From contig NZ_JAAGKO020000005.1 in assembly GCF_027947535.2 (NCBI RefSeq), forward strand, positions 1 through 64,000: a stretch of DNA of 64,000 bases, written 5' to 3'. Numbering within the stretch: the stretch's first letter is position 1; the number at the start of each line of letters is the position of its first letter. This document shows, in pieces, positions 1-11,952 of the stretch. The position numbers were made by a program, and so were the translations under genes. Source of the stretch: Streptantibioticus silvisoli. Lineage in GTDB: Bacteria; Actinomycetota; Actinomycetes; Streptomycetales; Streptomycetaceae. The notes beneath the pieces were generated by a model. That model was not told where the DNA came from. It did not search any database and saw only the letters and a program-made list of their open reading frames with translations.

Positions 1-87
1 GCGGTGCCCGGAAGGCTGCCGCGTTCCGGGCAACTCTCGTGAGCGGCAGTGGTGAAGCCGCTGGGGGAACCACTAGTCCCGGTCATC

Positions 88-426
88 TCAGCCTGTTCTC
101 CGTAGGCCCGCTGATTCAGCGGCCCGGCGGTATTCGGCGTTTATACGCTGGGCTTCCTCGAGTTGGTCTTCGAGGATGACGATGCGGCAGGCGGCCTCGA
201 TGGGGGTGCCCTGGTCGACCAGCTCGCGGGCGCGGGCGGCGATGCGCAGTTGGTAGCGGGAGTAGCGGCGGTGCCCGCCCTCGGAGCGCAGCGGGGTGAT
301 CAGGCGGGCCGCGCCGATGGCGCGCAGGAAGCCCTGGGTGGTGCCGAGCATCTCGGCGGCCCGGCCCATGGTGTAGGCGGGGTAGTCGTCGTCGTCGAGT
401 CGGCCGAACGATTCGCCTGCTGTCAT
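88..426 (-). CDS. MerR-family transcriptional regulator
   Basis: A small regulator of about 112 residues with a MerR-type winged helix: residues near the N terminus read YTMGRAAEMLGTTQGFLRAI, followed by a wing with GGHRRYSRYQL, the hallmark G-x-R-x-Y/F segment. The C-terminal third (IVILEDQLEEAQRINAEYRR) is a helix suited to dimerisation, with no visible effector domain. An upstream in-frame start at 471 exists, but the ATG at 426 follows an AGAGGTGAG ribosome binding site directly, so I use it. The target is unknown; the gene stands alone, with a gene-poor stretch upstream. Confidence 0.85.
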   Translation of the reverse strand: MTAGESFGRLDDDDYPAYTMGRAAEMLGTTQGFLRAIGAARLITPLRSEGGHRRYSRYQLRIAARARELVDQGTPIEAACRIVILEDQLEEAQRINAEYRRAAESAGLRRTG

Positions 427-1913
427 CTCACCTCTCTGTGGAACGCGCGTGGAGGGGCCCTGGTGCCGCATGGCACCAGGGCCCCGAAGGAACTGCTACA
501 CCATCTGCCGGCCTCGATCCTGCGCCGGCCTTCTGTTTCCGCACACCCACGTGGGCAAGAACGGGAAATGCGGGGATCGCGGTTGCTCGACCGGAGACCA
601 CCTCACTAACGATGTCCTGCGGTACCCGGGCCCAACGTCTTTCGCCCGGGCGATCCTGATGGCGTTCAACTCCTCCGTTCTTCCCTCTGGATCAGCTGCC
701 TGTCTACGGAAGTTGTTCACTGCTCGTACTGCGTACTGCTGATGACCTGTGTGAGCGTCACCTTTCGGCAGCCGGCCCCGTCGCCCATATGGCATCTGCT
801 CCGGCTTGGAACCCCGCTGCCGAACCTCCCGGTACGCGCGCCCGCAGCCGACGCCTTTACCGGAGAACCACTGAACCGCGCTGCTGGTATCGCGAACTGC
901 ACTACTGCATTGCCTTACTGCTGTCGGCGGCCCCTGAGCACTGCGGGCCACCCGGTACGGTCGTCAGCTCCGTCGCCGTCCTGCAACCACCCTGGCTCCG
1001 GAACTCCACCACCGCACCGTCCTGCGTACTGCACGTACTGCTTCCCGCCAGTTCGTCTCTGCCGGGCCTGCTCGATCTCGGCTACGAGAGAAACCATAAC
1101 CACGCCCCGCCCCAATGTCTACTCCGACCGACATAGATTTTTGCGTGTCCTGCGATGAGGCAATCGCCCCCGGTCGGGTTGAGGGAGCGCTGCGCCGGGG
1201 TCGGCGGGCGGCGTGGGCGGGGCCAGGCGGTGACGAGCCGGGCGGCCGAGGGGGACCTGAAGGACGCGGTGTGCGTCGACGCCCATGACCACCCGCTCCG
1301 CGACCGCCGTCGCCGAAGCACGCGGTACCACCCGGCCTTCCTCGAATGCCCTGCCGGCCATCGACTCGGAAGCGGCCGACACGGTCGTCCTGCTCGTCTG
1401 CGTACGTGTCACGCCCTGCGCCGCGGCGGTGGCGTCTTCACTCTGCGCCTGACCGCGCACCCCGGCCTCACCGAGGTGGCCGTCGATGACCCCGGCCCGC
1501 GGACCCCGCGCATGCGCGCCTCGACCTGAACGGCGGCGCCGGCGGCTTCGGCGGGGGCGTGGCCGGTCGCCTCGCCCCCGCCATCCGGGTCGCCCGCGGA
1601 ACGTTCGGTGGCAGGACCGTGGGTGCTCTCATCGCCCGGTGACGGCAGGGTGGCCGGAGCCGGCCGCTCCGTGGAGCCGGGAACCTGCTGATCTCATTTC
1701 CCCGAATTCGTACCGTTGCCCAGAATCGTTTCGGCCCGTAGGACGAGTTGTGGCCGATAGCGGAGCCCTCCGTGAGCACAGGCGAAAGGGCGGCCTCGGC
1801 GATACATGCAGACGCAGAGATGGCTCCCTCTTTGCCTTGAATTGGCAATTGCCCCCCACAATGTGGGTAGCAAGACCGCAAATAACGGACAGAATGGGAT
1901 GTTGGGAGGCGTG
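427..1913. other. 1.5 kb without a recognisable gene
   Basis: No reading frame here shows a recognisable family. Between about 600 and 1150 the base composition is visibly less GC-rich than the surroundings and CGTACTGC-type octamers recur (around 723-740 and 1023-1042). Between 1150 and 1700 the sequence returns to high GC but all frames are proline/arginine-rich shadows. It may be decayed coding DNA or a long regulatory spacer in front of the sigma factor; I cannot tell which. Confidence 0.4.
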
Positions 1914-2783
1914 GTGACGCTCCGGATCACCGAGGGTGCGGTCACATCGGCAGCACCGGAAGCGGAAGGTGTCGAGCCTTCCTGGCTCGCCGGCTTCCCG
2001 CCCTCCGGTAGCGCCTCGGTGGCCCAGGTGCGCCAGATGTCGAAGGTGCTCTTCCAGCGACTGGCCGCCCTGGAGGAAGGCACGCGTGAGTACCAGTACG
2101 TGCGCGGCACGCTCATCGAGCTGAACACCACGCTGGTGAACTTCGCTGCCAAGAAGTTCGGCAACCGGCCTGATCAGATGGAGGACATTCATCAGGTTGG
2201 CATGATCGGGCTCATCAAGGCTGTCGATCGCTACGACCTCGCCTACGGTACAGAGTTCACCACTTTCGCCATCCCCACGATCGTCGGGGAGATCAAGCGT
2301 TTCTTCCGCGACACCAGCTGGTCCGTCCACGTGCCCCGTCGTCTCCAGGAGATGCGGGTGGATCTGGCCAAGGCCAATGATCTCCTCGTCTTCGAACTCG
2401 GTCGTACGCCCACCACCGCGGAACTGGCCGACCGACTCGGTCTCGACCTCGAAGAGGTCGTCGAAGCGCAGATCGCCGCCAACGCCTACACCACGGATTC
2501 CATCGACGTCGGGGCCGGCGCCGAGGACGACGAGGGCACCTCGTGGGGCCGCCGCATCGGCTTCGAGGACCCGGCATACGAGGGCGCCGAGAACCTCTCC
2601 GCCCTCAAGCCGCTGATGGCCGCCCTGCCGGAACGGGACCGGCGGATTCTCGCCATGCGCTTCGGTGCCGACATGACCCAGGCGCAGATCGGCGCCGAAC
2701 TCGGCCTGTCCCAGATGCAGATCTCCCGCCTGCTCAACACCGCCCTGCGCAAACTGCGCCGCGGCCTGCTGACCGAGGACTGA
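1914..2783 (+). CDS. SigB/SigF/SigG-type RNA polymerase sigma factor
   Basis: Alternative sigma factor of the stress/differentiation group common in Streptomyces. Region 2 is clear (DQMEDIHQVGMIGLIKAVDR, then EFTTFAIPTIVGEIKRFFRD), followed by the SWSVHVPRRLQE segment typical of this group, region 3 (ELADRLGLDLEEVVEAQ) and region 4 with a helix-turn-helix (AQIGAELGLSQMQISRLL). An in-frame ATG at 1806 exists, but GGGAGG at 1904-1909 sits 4 bases ahead of the GTG at 1914, so the protein is about 289 residues. A perfect hairpin terminator follows. No anti-sigma factor or STAS antagonist lies beside it, although two SpoIIE-type phosphatases that could act in such partner-switching are nearby. Confidence 0.92.
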   Translation: MTLRITEGAVTSAAPEAEGVEPSWLAGFPPSGSASVAQVRQMSKVLFQRLAALEEGTREYQYVRGTLIELNTTLVNFAAKKFGNRPDQMEDIHQVGMIGLIKAVDRYDLAYGTEFTTFAIPTIVGEIKRFFRDTSWSVHVPRRLQEMRVDLAKANDLLVFELGRTPTTAELADRLGLDLEEVVEAQIAANAYTTDSIDVGAGAEDDEGTSWGRRIGFEDPAYEGAENLSALKPLMAALPERDRRILAMRFGADMTQAQIGAELGLSQMQISRLLNTALRKLRRGLLTED

Positions 2784-2800
2784 CCCCCCCAGCTCTCCTG

Positions 2801-2840
2801 CGCCGTCTCGCGCCGCAAGCCATCGCGGCGCGAGACGGCG
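2801..2840 (+). terminator. Intrinsic terminator of the sigma-factor gene
   Basis: A perfect 16-bp inverted repeat (arms CGCCGTCTCGCGCCGC at 2801-2816 and its complement at 2825-2840) with an 8-base loop, 17 bases after the sigma-factor stop codon. There is no long T tract, as is usual for high-GC actinobacteria. Confidence 0.85.
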
Positions 2841-3123
2841 CTCGCTGTGCCGGGTCGTATTCCCCTCATTCAGGGCGTGCGGGAATTCGTTTCCTGTCGC
2901 CGCCTTCAGCGCGCACCACACGTCCGTCCCCCGATCAGCCGCATGACGGACTTTCGGGGAAGGCTGAAGCAACGGGCACGAGGGGGCATGGCCGCGCGTG
3001 GTCCGAATGGGGCGGGAGGGCCGGTCGGCGGCGGGTCCGGGCCGGGCCGGAGGCCTCATGATGCAATATGACGGTCCGGTGCCGGTCCCGGTGCTGGTCT
3101 CTCACGAACGGTGAGGAGCCACC

Positions 3124-4431
3124 GTGACCGCAGACGGGCCGGACGGAGACACCAGGCGTCCCACACGTCCAGGGGACGGCGGCGACCAGGGCCGGACGAT
3201 GACGCTGGCCGGGGCGCTGTCGGCGGCGGAGGCGGCTGCGCCCGTGGAGTCGCTCGACGTCGTCGCGCGCATGCTCAAGGAACACCTCGGGGCCGTGGCG
3301 GTGTCGTTCCTGATCACCGACTTCACCGGCAGCTCAGTCGTACGGCTCGGGGCCGCGGGCAGCGTCGGGACCGATGAGCCCGCCCGGCGCATCTGGCTGC
3401 GGGGGACCCTGTACGACGACGTGATCCGCACTCAGCAGCCAGCCGTGGAGACCGATGGCGAGGGGTCGCTGGTACGGGTCGTCGCTCCGGTGACCAACCG
3501 CGGGGACGCCATCGGGCTGCTCGAGCTGTTCCTGTCCGCGGCGCCGGGCGCTCAGGTGATGCGGGAGATCGGCGAGACCGCGCACGCACTGGCGTACATC
3601 GTCATCGCGAACCGGTCCTTCACCGATGTGTACCAATGGGCCCGCCGCACCAGCCCGCTCAGTCTGGCCGCGGAGATCCAGCACCGGCTGCTCCCGGCCT
3701 CGCTGGCGTGCGAGGCAGCGCAATTCGCGGTCGCCGGCGCCCTGGAACCCGCCGACCACGTAGGGGGCGACACCTTCGACTACGTCATCGACCGGGACAC
3801 CGTCCAGCTCTCCGTGACCGACGCCATGGGCCACGATGTCGCCGCCGCGCTGCTGGCCACCCTCATGGTGAGCGCCCTGCGCCGGGCACGACGGGCGGGC
3901 GGAAGCCTCCTCGAGCAGGCCCGCCAGGCCGACCGGGCCCTGTACGAGCACGGGCAGCACGGCTACGTCACCGGCCAGCTGCTGCGGATCAGCCTGCTCG
4001 ACGGCGGTACCGAGTTCATCAACGCCGGCCATCCCTGGCCGCTGCGCATGCGCGACGGCCGGGTGCAGCAGATCGCTCCCGAGGTCGATATGCCGTTCGG
4101 CGTCCGCATCCCGCACGGCTACCGGGTCCAGTCGCTCGACCTTCGGCCCGGGGACCGGCTGGTGATGCTCACCGACGGCATGCTGGAACGCAACATCATG
4201 AACCTGGACCTGTCGGACCTGATCGGCCGAACCCGCGCTCTGCACCCCCGCGAGGCCGCCCGCACCCTCATCGCCGCGGTCATCGACGCCAACCGGGGCC
4301 ATCTGAAGGACGACGCGACCGTCATCTGCCTGGATTGGCACGGCACCGGAAACGCTCGACGGGACGCCGCCACCGGCGCCGACCTCACCAACGCCTCACA
4401 ACCGTCACAGCGGGACAAGCCCACTGCGTGA
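3124..4431 (+). CDS. SpoIIE-type PP2C serine/threonine phosphatase
   Basis: A cytosolic phosphatase of 435 residues. Residues about 30-165 look like a degenerate GAF-type sensor; residues about 180-405 are a SpoIIE/PP2C domain. The metal-binding motifs are visible: HVGGDTFDY, VTDAMGHD, NAGHPWP, LTDGMLERN and KDDATVICLD. Members of this family dephosphorylate STAS-domain anti-sigma antagonists and so release sigma factors. The neighbouring SigB-type factor is a plausible but unproven end target. The GTG at 3124 follows GAGGAG by 6-7 bases. The C-terminal 35 residues are polar and disordered-looking. Confidence 0.88.
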   Translation: MTADGPDGDTRRPTRPGDGGDQGRTMTLAGALSAAEAAAPVESLDVVARMLKEHLGAVAVSFLITDFTGSSVVRLGAAGSVGTDEPARRIWLRGTLYDDVIRTQQPAVETDGEGSLVRVVAPVTNRGDAIGLLELFLSAAPGAQVMREIGETAHALAYIVIANRSFTDVYQWARRTSPLSLAAEIQHRLLPASLACEAAQFAVAGALEPADHVGGDTFDYVIDRDTVQLSVTDAMGHDVAAALLATLMVSALRRARRAGGSLLEQARQADRALYEHGQHGYVTGQLLRISLLDGGTEFINAGHPWPLRMRDGRVQQIAPEVDMPFGVRIPHGYRVQSLDLRPGDRLVMLTDGMLERNIMNLDLSDLIGRTRALHPREAARTLIAAVIDANRGHLKDDATVICLDWHGTGNARRDAATGADLTNASQPSQRDKPTA

Positions 4432-4589
4432 GACTGCGTGCCCCGCGCGTTCCGCCCGTGACCGGCAGGACCGGGACGAACGTTGCTCGACGCGGTACCG
4501 GGCGCTGGCGGAGCTGGAGGGCAACGGTGTACGCGTGCCGGGTCTGCCTGCCGCCTGACCGGCACCGCCGAACCGGCCGGAACGCCGGC

Positions 4590-4728
4590 CCGGTGGACAC
4601 CCCCGCTCGGATCAGCAGGTCGAAGAGTTCGAAGGCCTCGTTCCACTGGTCCGTGGCGCGTTGTTGTGGACATCCCTGCCGGCCGCGCGGAAGAAGCGCT
4701 CGAACGTGGTGACTCCCATGACGGGCAT
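4590..4728 (-). pseudogene. DUF1931 histone-fold-like protein remnant
   Basis: A start with a good ribosome binding site (GAAGGTGA, ATG at 4728) opens with MPVMGVTTFERFFRAAGRDV, the conserved N terminus of DUF1931 proteins. The frame then drifts, and a second frame supplies WNEAFELFDLLIRAGV, which matches the F-V-N-x-K-I-Y-D-L-L region of the family. The central lysine-rich stretch is missing and the C-terminal half (ANGRDVIEPFDLP region) is absent. The gene is therefore frameshifted and truncated. It follows the stress chaperone/redox genes on the same strand. Confidence 0.7.
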
Positions 4729-4764
4729 CCCGTTTCACCTTCTCGCGTTGTGGACGGGCTGAGG

Positions 4765-6441
4765 TCATCGGACGACGGGTGGTCCCGCCTCCGCGAGGTG
4801 CTCGTACGCCAGGCGCACGGCCATGGCGCCTTCACCGACTGCGGAGGCCACCCGCTTGACCGAGCCGCTGCGGACGTCGCCGACGGCGAAGACCCCCGGC
4901 AGACCGGTCTCCAGGGCGAGCGGGGCGCGGGCCAGGGGATCCCAGAGGTCCGCTGTCACCTCGGCCACGTCCTGCCCGGTCGGAATGAAGCCGCGCCGGT
5001 CCAGGGTGACGGCGTCGGCGAGCCAGGAGGTGGCGGGACGCGCGCCGATGAAGACGAACAGGGCGCGAGCGGTCAGCACCTGCTGCTCGCGGGTGCGGTT
5101 GTCCGCGACGACCAGGGACTCGACCTGGTCCTCGCCGGCGACCTCCCGGACTTCGGTATGCAGCCGGACCTGGATCCGCGGATGCCGTTCGATCCGGTCG
5201 ATCAGGTAGCGGGACATGCTGTGTTCCAGGTCGCCGCCGCGGACCAGCAGATGGACGGCGGGTGACTCGCGCGCCAGGAACAGGGCGGCCTGGCCGGCGG
5301 AGTTGCCGCCGCCGACGACTGCCACCGGGTCGAGACGGCAGGTCCGTGCCTCCCAGAGCGTGGCGGCGTAGTGGACTCCGAGTCCCTCGAACCGCTCGAC
5401 GCCGGGGGCGGTCAGCCGCCGGTAGCGGGCGCCGGTGGCCACCACGACGTTCGTGGCGGTCACCGTGCCGCCGTCGGCGAGTCGCACCACGCTGTTCCCG
5501 TCGCGCTGTTCGAGGCCGGCGGCCTCGGTGGGGACGTCGATCCGTGCGCCGAACCGGTCGGCCTGTACGACGGCGCGGTCGGCGAGTTCCCCGCCGGAGA
5601 TGCCGGCGGGGAAACCGAGGTAGTTCTCGATCCGGGAGGAGGTGCCCGCCTGGCCACCGGTCGCCACGGCGTCCAGGACGACGGTGGAGAGCCCCTCGGA
5701 CGCGCCGTACACCGCGGCGGCCAGGCCGCCGGGGCCCGCTCCGACGACCACCAGGTCGCAGACGTCCTTCGGGGCGATCTCGGTGCGCAGCCCGATGACC
5801 CGGGCGAGTTCGACGTTGGAGGGATTGCGCAGCACCCGGTGACCGTGCCAGACGACGACCGGGGTCTCCTGCGGAGCGACCCCCAGACGCGTCAGCAGCG
5901 CCTCGGCCTCGGTGTCCCTCTCCAGATCGGCCCAGCGGTGCGGGAGGCGGTTGCGGGCGGCGAACTCCAGTAGCCGACGGGTGTCGGGGGAGAAGGCGGA
6001 GCCGATGATGCGGAAACCCGTGCCCGCGCCGGCCAGCATCGTACGGCGCAGCAGGTAGGCCCGCAGGATCACGTCGCCGAGCGCGGGTTCGCGGCTGAGC
6101 AGGTCGCGCAGGGCGGCCGAGCCGACCACCAGCACCTCGCCCGGTGTGTTCACCACCGCGCTGAGGAAGGAGGTCTGGCCCTCCAGTACGCCCAGTTCGC
6201 CGAGGAAGCTGTGCGGACCGTGCAGCTGGACGACCCGCTCCTGGTCGCCGAGGTCTTCGACCACGGCTACCGTGCCGCTGAGGACGACGAAGAACTCCTC
6301 GCTGGGTTCGCCCTCCCGAAAGAGCCGTTGCCCCGCACGGACCGGCTGTACCCGGCCGCAGGAACTCAGGATGGCGATCTGGTCGTCCGTCAGCGACGGA
6401 TAGGCGCTGTGGACATCGACCGTCGGCGTGGGCGTCGACAC
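4765..6441 (-). CDS. Cyclic nucleotide-binding domain / glutaredoxin-like / thioredoxin-reductase-like fusion
   Basis: A 558-residue soluble flavoprotein in three parts. Residues 15-135 form a cNMP-binding fold (FREGEPSEEFFVVLSGTVAV, GPHSFLGELGVLEGQ). Residues about 142-220 resemble a glutaredoxin fold but lack any CxxC. Residues 228-555 are a thioredoxin-reductase-type FAD/NAD(P)H oxidoreductase with VVVGAGPGGLAAAVYGASEG for FAD, TGGQAGTSSRIENYLGFP, a second dinucleotide motif VAVVGGGNSAGQAALFLA and GVFAVGDVRSGSVKRVASAVG. The usual redox-active CxxC of TrxB is absent, so it probably passes electrons from flavin to another acceptor. The start is a GTG after AAAGGAG. It lies 120 bp downstream of the chaperone/thioredoxin operon and may share its regulation. 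Confidence 0.88.
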   Translation of the reverse strand: MSTPTPTVDVHSAYPSLTDDQIAILSSCGRVQPVRAGQRLFREGEPSEEFFVVLSGTVAVVEDLGDQERVVQLHGPHSFLGELGVLEGQTSFLSAVVNTPGEVLVVGSAALRDLLSREPALGDVILRAYLLRRTMLAGAGTGFRIIGSAFSPDTRRLLEFAARNRLPHRWADLERDTEAEALLTRLGVAPQETPVVVWHGHRVLRNPSNVELARVIGLRTEIAPKDVCDLVVVGAGPGGLAAAVYGASEGLSTVVLDAVATGGQAGTSSRIENYLGFPAGISGGELADRAVVQADRFGARIDVPTEAAGLEQRDGNSVVRLADGGTVTATNVVVATGARYRRLTAPGVERFEGLGVHYAATLWEARTCRLDPVAVVGGGNSAGQAALFLARESPAVHLLVRGGDLEHSMSRYLIDRIERHPRIQVRLHTEVREVAGEDQVESLVVADNRTREQQVLTARALFVFIGARPATSWLADAVTLDRRGFIPTGQDVAEVTADLWDPLARAPLALETGLPGVFAVGDVRSGSVKRVASAVGEGAMAVRLAYEHLAEAGPPVVR

Positions 6442-6561
6442 GATTGGCTCCTTTCGCCGGGAACGGAGGCGGAAGCGGACAGCAGCAGGGGGTGCAACGC
6501 GGCGGCGCGGGCAGCCGCCGGGGTGACGGCGCTGGAGGAACCGCCGGGCGGGCTCACCGGC

Positions 6562-6825
6562 TCACACCATCGCTTCGTGCACGAAACACCACCGCCAGTC
6601 CTCGCCGGGTTCGAACGACTGGACGATCGGGTGCCCGGCGCTCGCCGCGTGGGCGCGGGCGTGCCGCATCGGCGAGGAGTCGCAACAGCCGACGTGGCCG
6701 CAGGTCAGGCACAGGCGCAGGTGCACCCACGGAGTCCCCATGCGCAGGCAGTCCTCGCAGCCCTGCGGTGTTGTGGGCTCCACGGGCCGGACCATGGACA
6801 GGTGCGGGTCGGGAAGAGTGGTCAT
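6562..6825 (-). CDS. UBP-type zinc finger protein
   Basis: An 87-residue protein that is essentially one UBP-type zinc finger: GCEDC near residue 24, RLCLTCGHVGCCDSSP, then HARAHAASAGHPIVQSF, giving the Cys/His ligand set of the family. In eukaryotes this fold binds ubiquitin C termini; in actinobacteria its partner is unknown. It overlaps the preceding thioredoxin gene by 4 bases (ATGA) and has its own GGAGG, so it is translationally coupled. Its place at the end of a chaperone/redox operon suggests a role with oxidised or damaged proteins, which is inference. Confidence 0.88.
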   Translation of the reverse strand: MTTLPDPHLSMVRPVEPTTPQGCEDCLRMGTPWVHLRLCLTCGHVGCCDSSPMRHARAHAASAGHPIVQSFEPGEDWRWCFVHEAMV

Positions 6826-7345
6826 GACGGCCTCCTGGAGGCGGGATCAGCTGGTCCGTGCGACGTCGGCAGCGACTCGTCCACCCACCGGCGCAGCGCG
6901 TTCGCGGGCGCGGCGCCTGTCCGGCGGGCAATGGGCCTGCCGTGGTCGAGAACCAGGAGGGTGGGTACGGCTTGGACCTCGAACCGCCGTGCCAGGACGG
7001 GGGACTTGTCGATGTCGACCTTCACGAGCTTGAGCCGGCCGGCCCGGTCCTCGGCGACCTGTTCGAGGGCCGGGGTCACCTGGCGGCAGGGGCCGCACCA
7101 GGCGGCCCACAGGTCGACCAGCACGGGCAGGCTCGCCCGCTCGGCGACCTCCCCGAAGTCGGCGTCCCCCGCTTCGGCGATCCACGGCAGCGGGGCCCGG
7201 CAGTTTCCGCAGCGCGGGCTGCCCTCCGCCGCGGCGGGTACGCGGTTGGTACGGCCGCAGGTGACGCAGACGACCGTCCGCACCGCGGTCCCGGCGCCGT
7301 CGGTACCGCGGTCCCGGCCGCCGCGGTCCGGTGGAGAGGCACTCA

Positions 7346-7349
<4 letters not shown>
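6822..7349 (-). CDS. trxC: Thioredoxin 2-type protein with N-terminal zinc ribbon
   Basis: A 175-residue thioredoxin. Residues about 26-55 carry two cysteine pairs (CVTCG and CGNC) forming a zinc ribbon as in TrxC/Trx2. The thioredoxin fold follows, with the active site [10 protein letters not shown], the conserved KVDIDKSP and the cis-proline segment AVPTLLVL. It reduces disulfides of cytosolic clients; the zinc ribbon type is associated with oxidative stress. The GTG start overlaps the clpB stop codon, showing translational coupling. The reductase-like fusion at 4765-6441 lacks CxxC, so whether it is this protein's reductase is uncertain. Confidence 0.9.
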
Positions 7350-9960
<2,611 letters not shown>

Positions 9961-9970
<10 letters not shown>

Positions 9971-10377
9971 GTCGTCGGCTCCTTGGCGGCTCGTTCGCTG
10001 CGGCGCAGTGCGGTTTCCAGCCGTTCGACGCGGTCGAGCAGGTCCACGACGACGCCGACGGCCACGTAGTTGAGGCACAGTCCGTCCCGCAGCCGCCGCA
10101 CCCGGGCGATGGCCGACGGCGCGCTCGGCCGGAACCACAGCCGACCCCGGGCGTCCCGCTCGGCGTCCACCAGCCCCAGGGCCACCAGGCGGCGTACCAG
10201 CTCGGGCGGCAGTCCGCTGTGGGCTGCCACGTCGGCGATGGTGAGCTGGTAGGGGCCGGTCCGGTAGGCCCGCATCAGGGGGTAGTCGGGCCCGACCCGC
10301 CGGACGGCGTGGGCGGCGGGCGCGTTCTCGGCGCCCGAGACCCTTCCGGGGGCGGGGCTGCGGTGATGAGCTGTCAT
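9961..10377 (-). CDS. cbpM: Chaperone modulator CbpM-like (MerR-like helix-turn-helix)
   Basis: A 138-residue protein. The segment [20 protein letters not shown] is a MerR-type helix, followed by [19 protein letters not shown] and a C-terminal helix rich in Leu/Val/Arg. This is the CbpM arrangement (partner and inhibitor of CbpA-type J proteins) rather than HspR, which would retain a clear DNA-binding wing and a longer tail. It sits between dnaJ and clpB, the position HspR takes in the classical Streptomyces dnaK operon. It probably tunes the J protein; a repressor role cannot be excluded from sequence alone. Confidence 0.75.
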
Positions 10378-10382
10378 GTCTG

Positions 10383-11360
10383 CTACCTCGGGTTCCTCGG
10401 GTCGAAGGAGGAGACGGCAGCCAGTTCCTCGAACAGCTCGCGTTCACGCGGGCCGGGCGACGGCGGCACCGTGACCTTGATCTCGGCGTAGAGGTCACCG
10501 CGGGAACCCTTGGGAGCAGGCATCCCCTCGCCGCGCAGCCGCAGTCGGCGGCCGGTGGAGGTGCCGGGCGGTACGTGCACTTTCGCGGTCCCGCCCGGTC
10601 CGGTGACCGGGACCGTCGCCCCCAGCGCGGCCTCCCAGGCGGCGACCGGCAGATCGACGTGGATGTCGCGCCCGGCGAGCCGGTAGCGGGGATGGGGGGC
10701 GATGCGGACCACCAGGTAGAGGTCCCCGGCGGATCCCGGGCCGCGGCCCCGGCCGCCCTCGCCGGCGAGCCGGATGCGCTGCCCGTCGACGACGCCCGCC
10801 GGGACGGTGACGTCGTAGCTGCGCTCCCCTTCGGGCCCGCCGAGGGTGATCTTCCGCCGGCCGCCGTGGTACGCCTCCTCCACACTGAGCGTGAGTTCGG
10901 CCTCCTGGTCCGCGCCCGGGATGGGGCTGCCTCGCCCCGCGCCCCCCGCCCGGCCGCCGAAAATGCCTCCGAAGAGGTCCTCGAAGTCCACGCCAGAGGC
11001 ATCGAAGCCGGTATCCGTCCAGGTCCGGGCCCCTGCCCGGCCGGCGCCCGCGGTGCCTGTGAAGGGACTGCCGCGGTACGCGCCGGCTCCGCCGCCGAAG
11101 CCATGGCCGGCTGCGACCCGCTCGTCGTAGTCCTGGGGAACCTGCCGGAAGTCGGGTCCGAAGCGGTCGTAGCGGGACCGGGTGTCGGGGTCGGACAGCA
11201 CGCTGTAGGCCTCATTGATCTGCTTGAAGCGCTCCTCCGCGGCCGGATCGCGGTTGACGTCCGGGTGGTAGCGGCGGGCCAGGGTGCGGAACGCCTGCTG
11301 GATCTCGGCGGCGTCGGCGGTGCGGGGAACGCCCAGCACCTCGTAGTGGTCGTCTGCCAT
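10383..11360 (-). CDS. dnaJ: DnaJ/CbpA-type J-domain co-chaperone
   Basis: A 325-residue J protein. Residues 4-68 are the J domain with the HPD tripeptide ([10 protein letters not shown]). A Gly/Phe-rich linker (residues about 75-140, including [13 protein letters not shown]) follows, then two beta-sandwich substrate-binding domains ([40 protein letters not shown]). The four-cysteine-pair zinc domain of class I DnaJ is absent, so it is a class II, CbpA-like protein, which matches the adjacent CbpM. It stimulates DnaK ATPase and delivers clients. It lies 7 bases downstream of grpE. Confidence 0.93.
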   Translation of the reverse strand: MADDHYEVLGVPRTADAAEIQQAFRTLARRYHPDVNRDPAAEERFKQINEAYSVLSDPDTRSRYDRFGPDFRQVPQDYDERVAAGHGFGGGAGAYRGSPFTGTAGAGRAGARTWTDTGFDASGVDFEDLFGGIFGGRAGGAGRGSPIPGADQEAELTLSVEEAYHGGRRKITLGGPEGERSYDVTVPAGVVDGQRIRLAGEGGRGRGPGSAGDLYLVVRIAPHPRYRLAGRDIHVDLPVAAWEAALGATVPVTGPGGTAKVHVPPGTSTGRRLRLRGEGMPAPKGSRGDLYAEIKVTVPPSPGPRERELFEELAAVSSFDPRNPR

Positions 11361-11367
11361 GGCGGCC

Positions 11368-11943
11368 TCACTCCTGCTTGCGGCTGACCGTCACCGCGGC
11401 CGGCCGCAGCTGGTGACCGGGCTCGCCGTAGCCGGGCCGCAGCACCTGGACGACAGTGCCCGCGGGGGTGCCGGGTTCATCCACCACGGAGACCACCTCG
11501 TGCTGCTCGGGGTGGAAGGGGACGCCGCTCTCCTGGTGGCGGGGGTAGCCGAGGGTGCGCAGCACCTCGACGGCCTGGTCGCGTACCGCCCGGACTCCGC
11601 TGACGATCGCGCCGGGGTCGTCGGCGCCCGCGTGGGCGAGGGCCAGTTCGAGGTTGTCGACGACCGGGAGGAACGCCGCGGCCACCTTGGCCCGCTCGGC
11701 CTCCCGTTCCCGCAGCAGCTCACGGGCGTAGCGCTTGCGGAGGTTGTCGAGGTCGGCGAGGGCTCGTCGCCACCGGTCCTCCAGCTCCTCGACCTCGGGG
11801 CTGCGGGGTGCGGGCGCCGCCTCCCGCTGCCCGGCTTCGGGGGCTCGCGGTGCCGTCCGCGGTGCCGGTGTCCCCTCGGGCGACGTCTGCTCGGACTCGG
11901 TCGGGGAATCCTGGGCGGGAGGCGTCTGTTCCTGATCCGACAT
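11368..11943 (-). CDS. grpE: Nucleotide exchange factor GrpE
   Basis: A 191-residue GrpE. The first 50 residues are acidic/proline-rich and disordered; residues about 50-110 form the long dimer helix ([33 protein letters not shown]); the C-terminal beta domain ends [20 protein letters not shown] and VLRPGYG. It exchanges ADP on DnaK. The start lies 9 bases after the dnaK stop with a GAGG in the overlap region, so the two are co-transcribed. Confidence 0.95.
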   Translation of the reverse strand: MSDQEQTPPAQDSPTESEQTSPEGTPAPRTAPRAPEAGQREAAPAPRSPEVEELEDRWRRALADLDNLRKRYARELLREREAERAKVAAAFLPVVDNLELALAHAGADDPGAIVSGVRAVRDQAVEVLRTLGYPRHQESGVPFHPEQHEVVSVVDEPGTPAGTVVQVLRPGYGEPGHQLRPAAVTVSRKQE

Positions 11944-11952
11944 GTCGCCGCC

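Noticed and set aside
1155-1529. Possible Gls24/Asp23-type or other small stress protein
   Set aside because: Fragments on both strands only vaguely resemble the family and no block is convincing.
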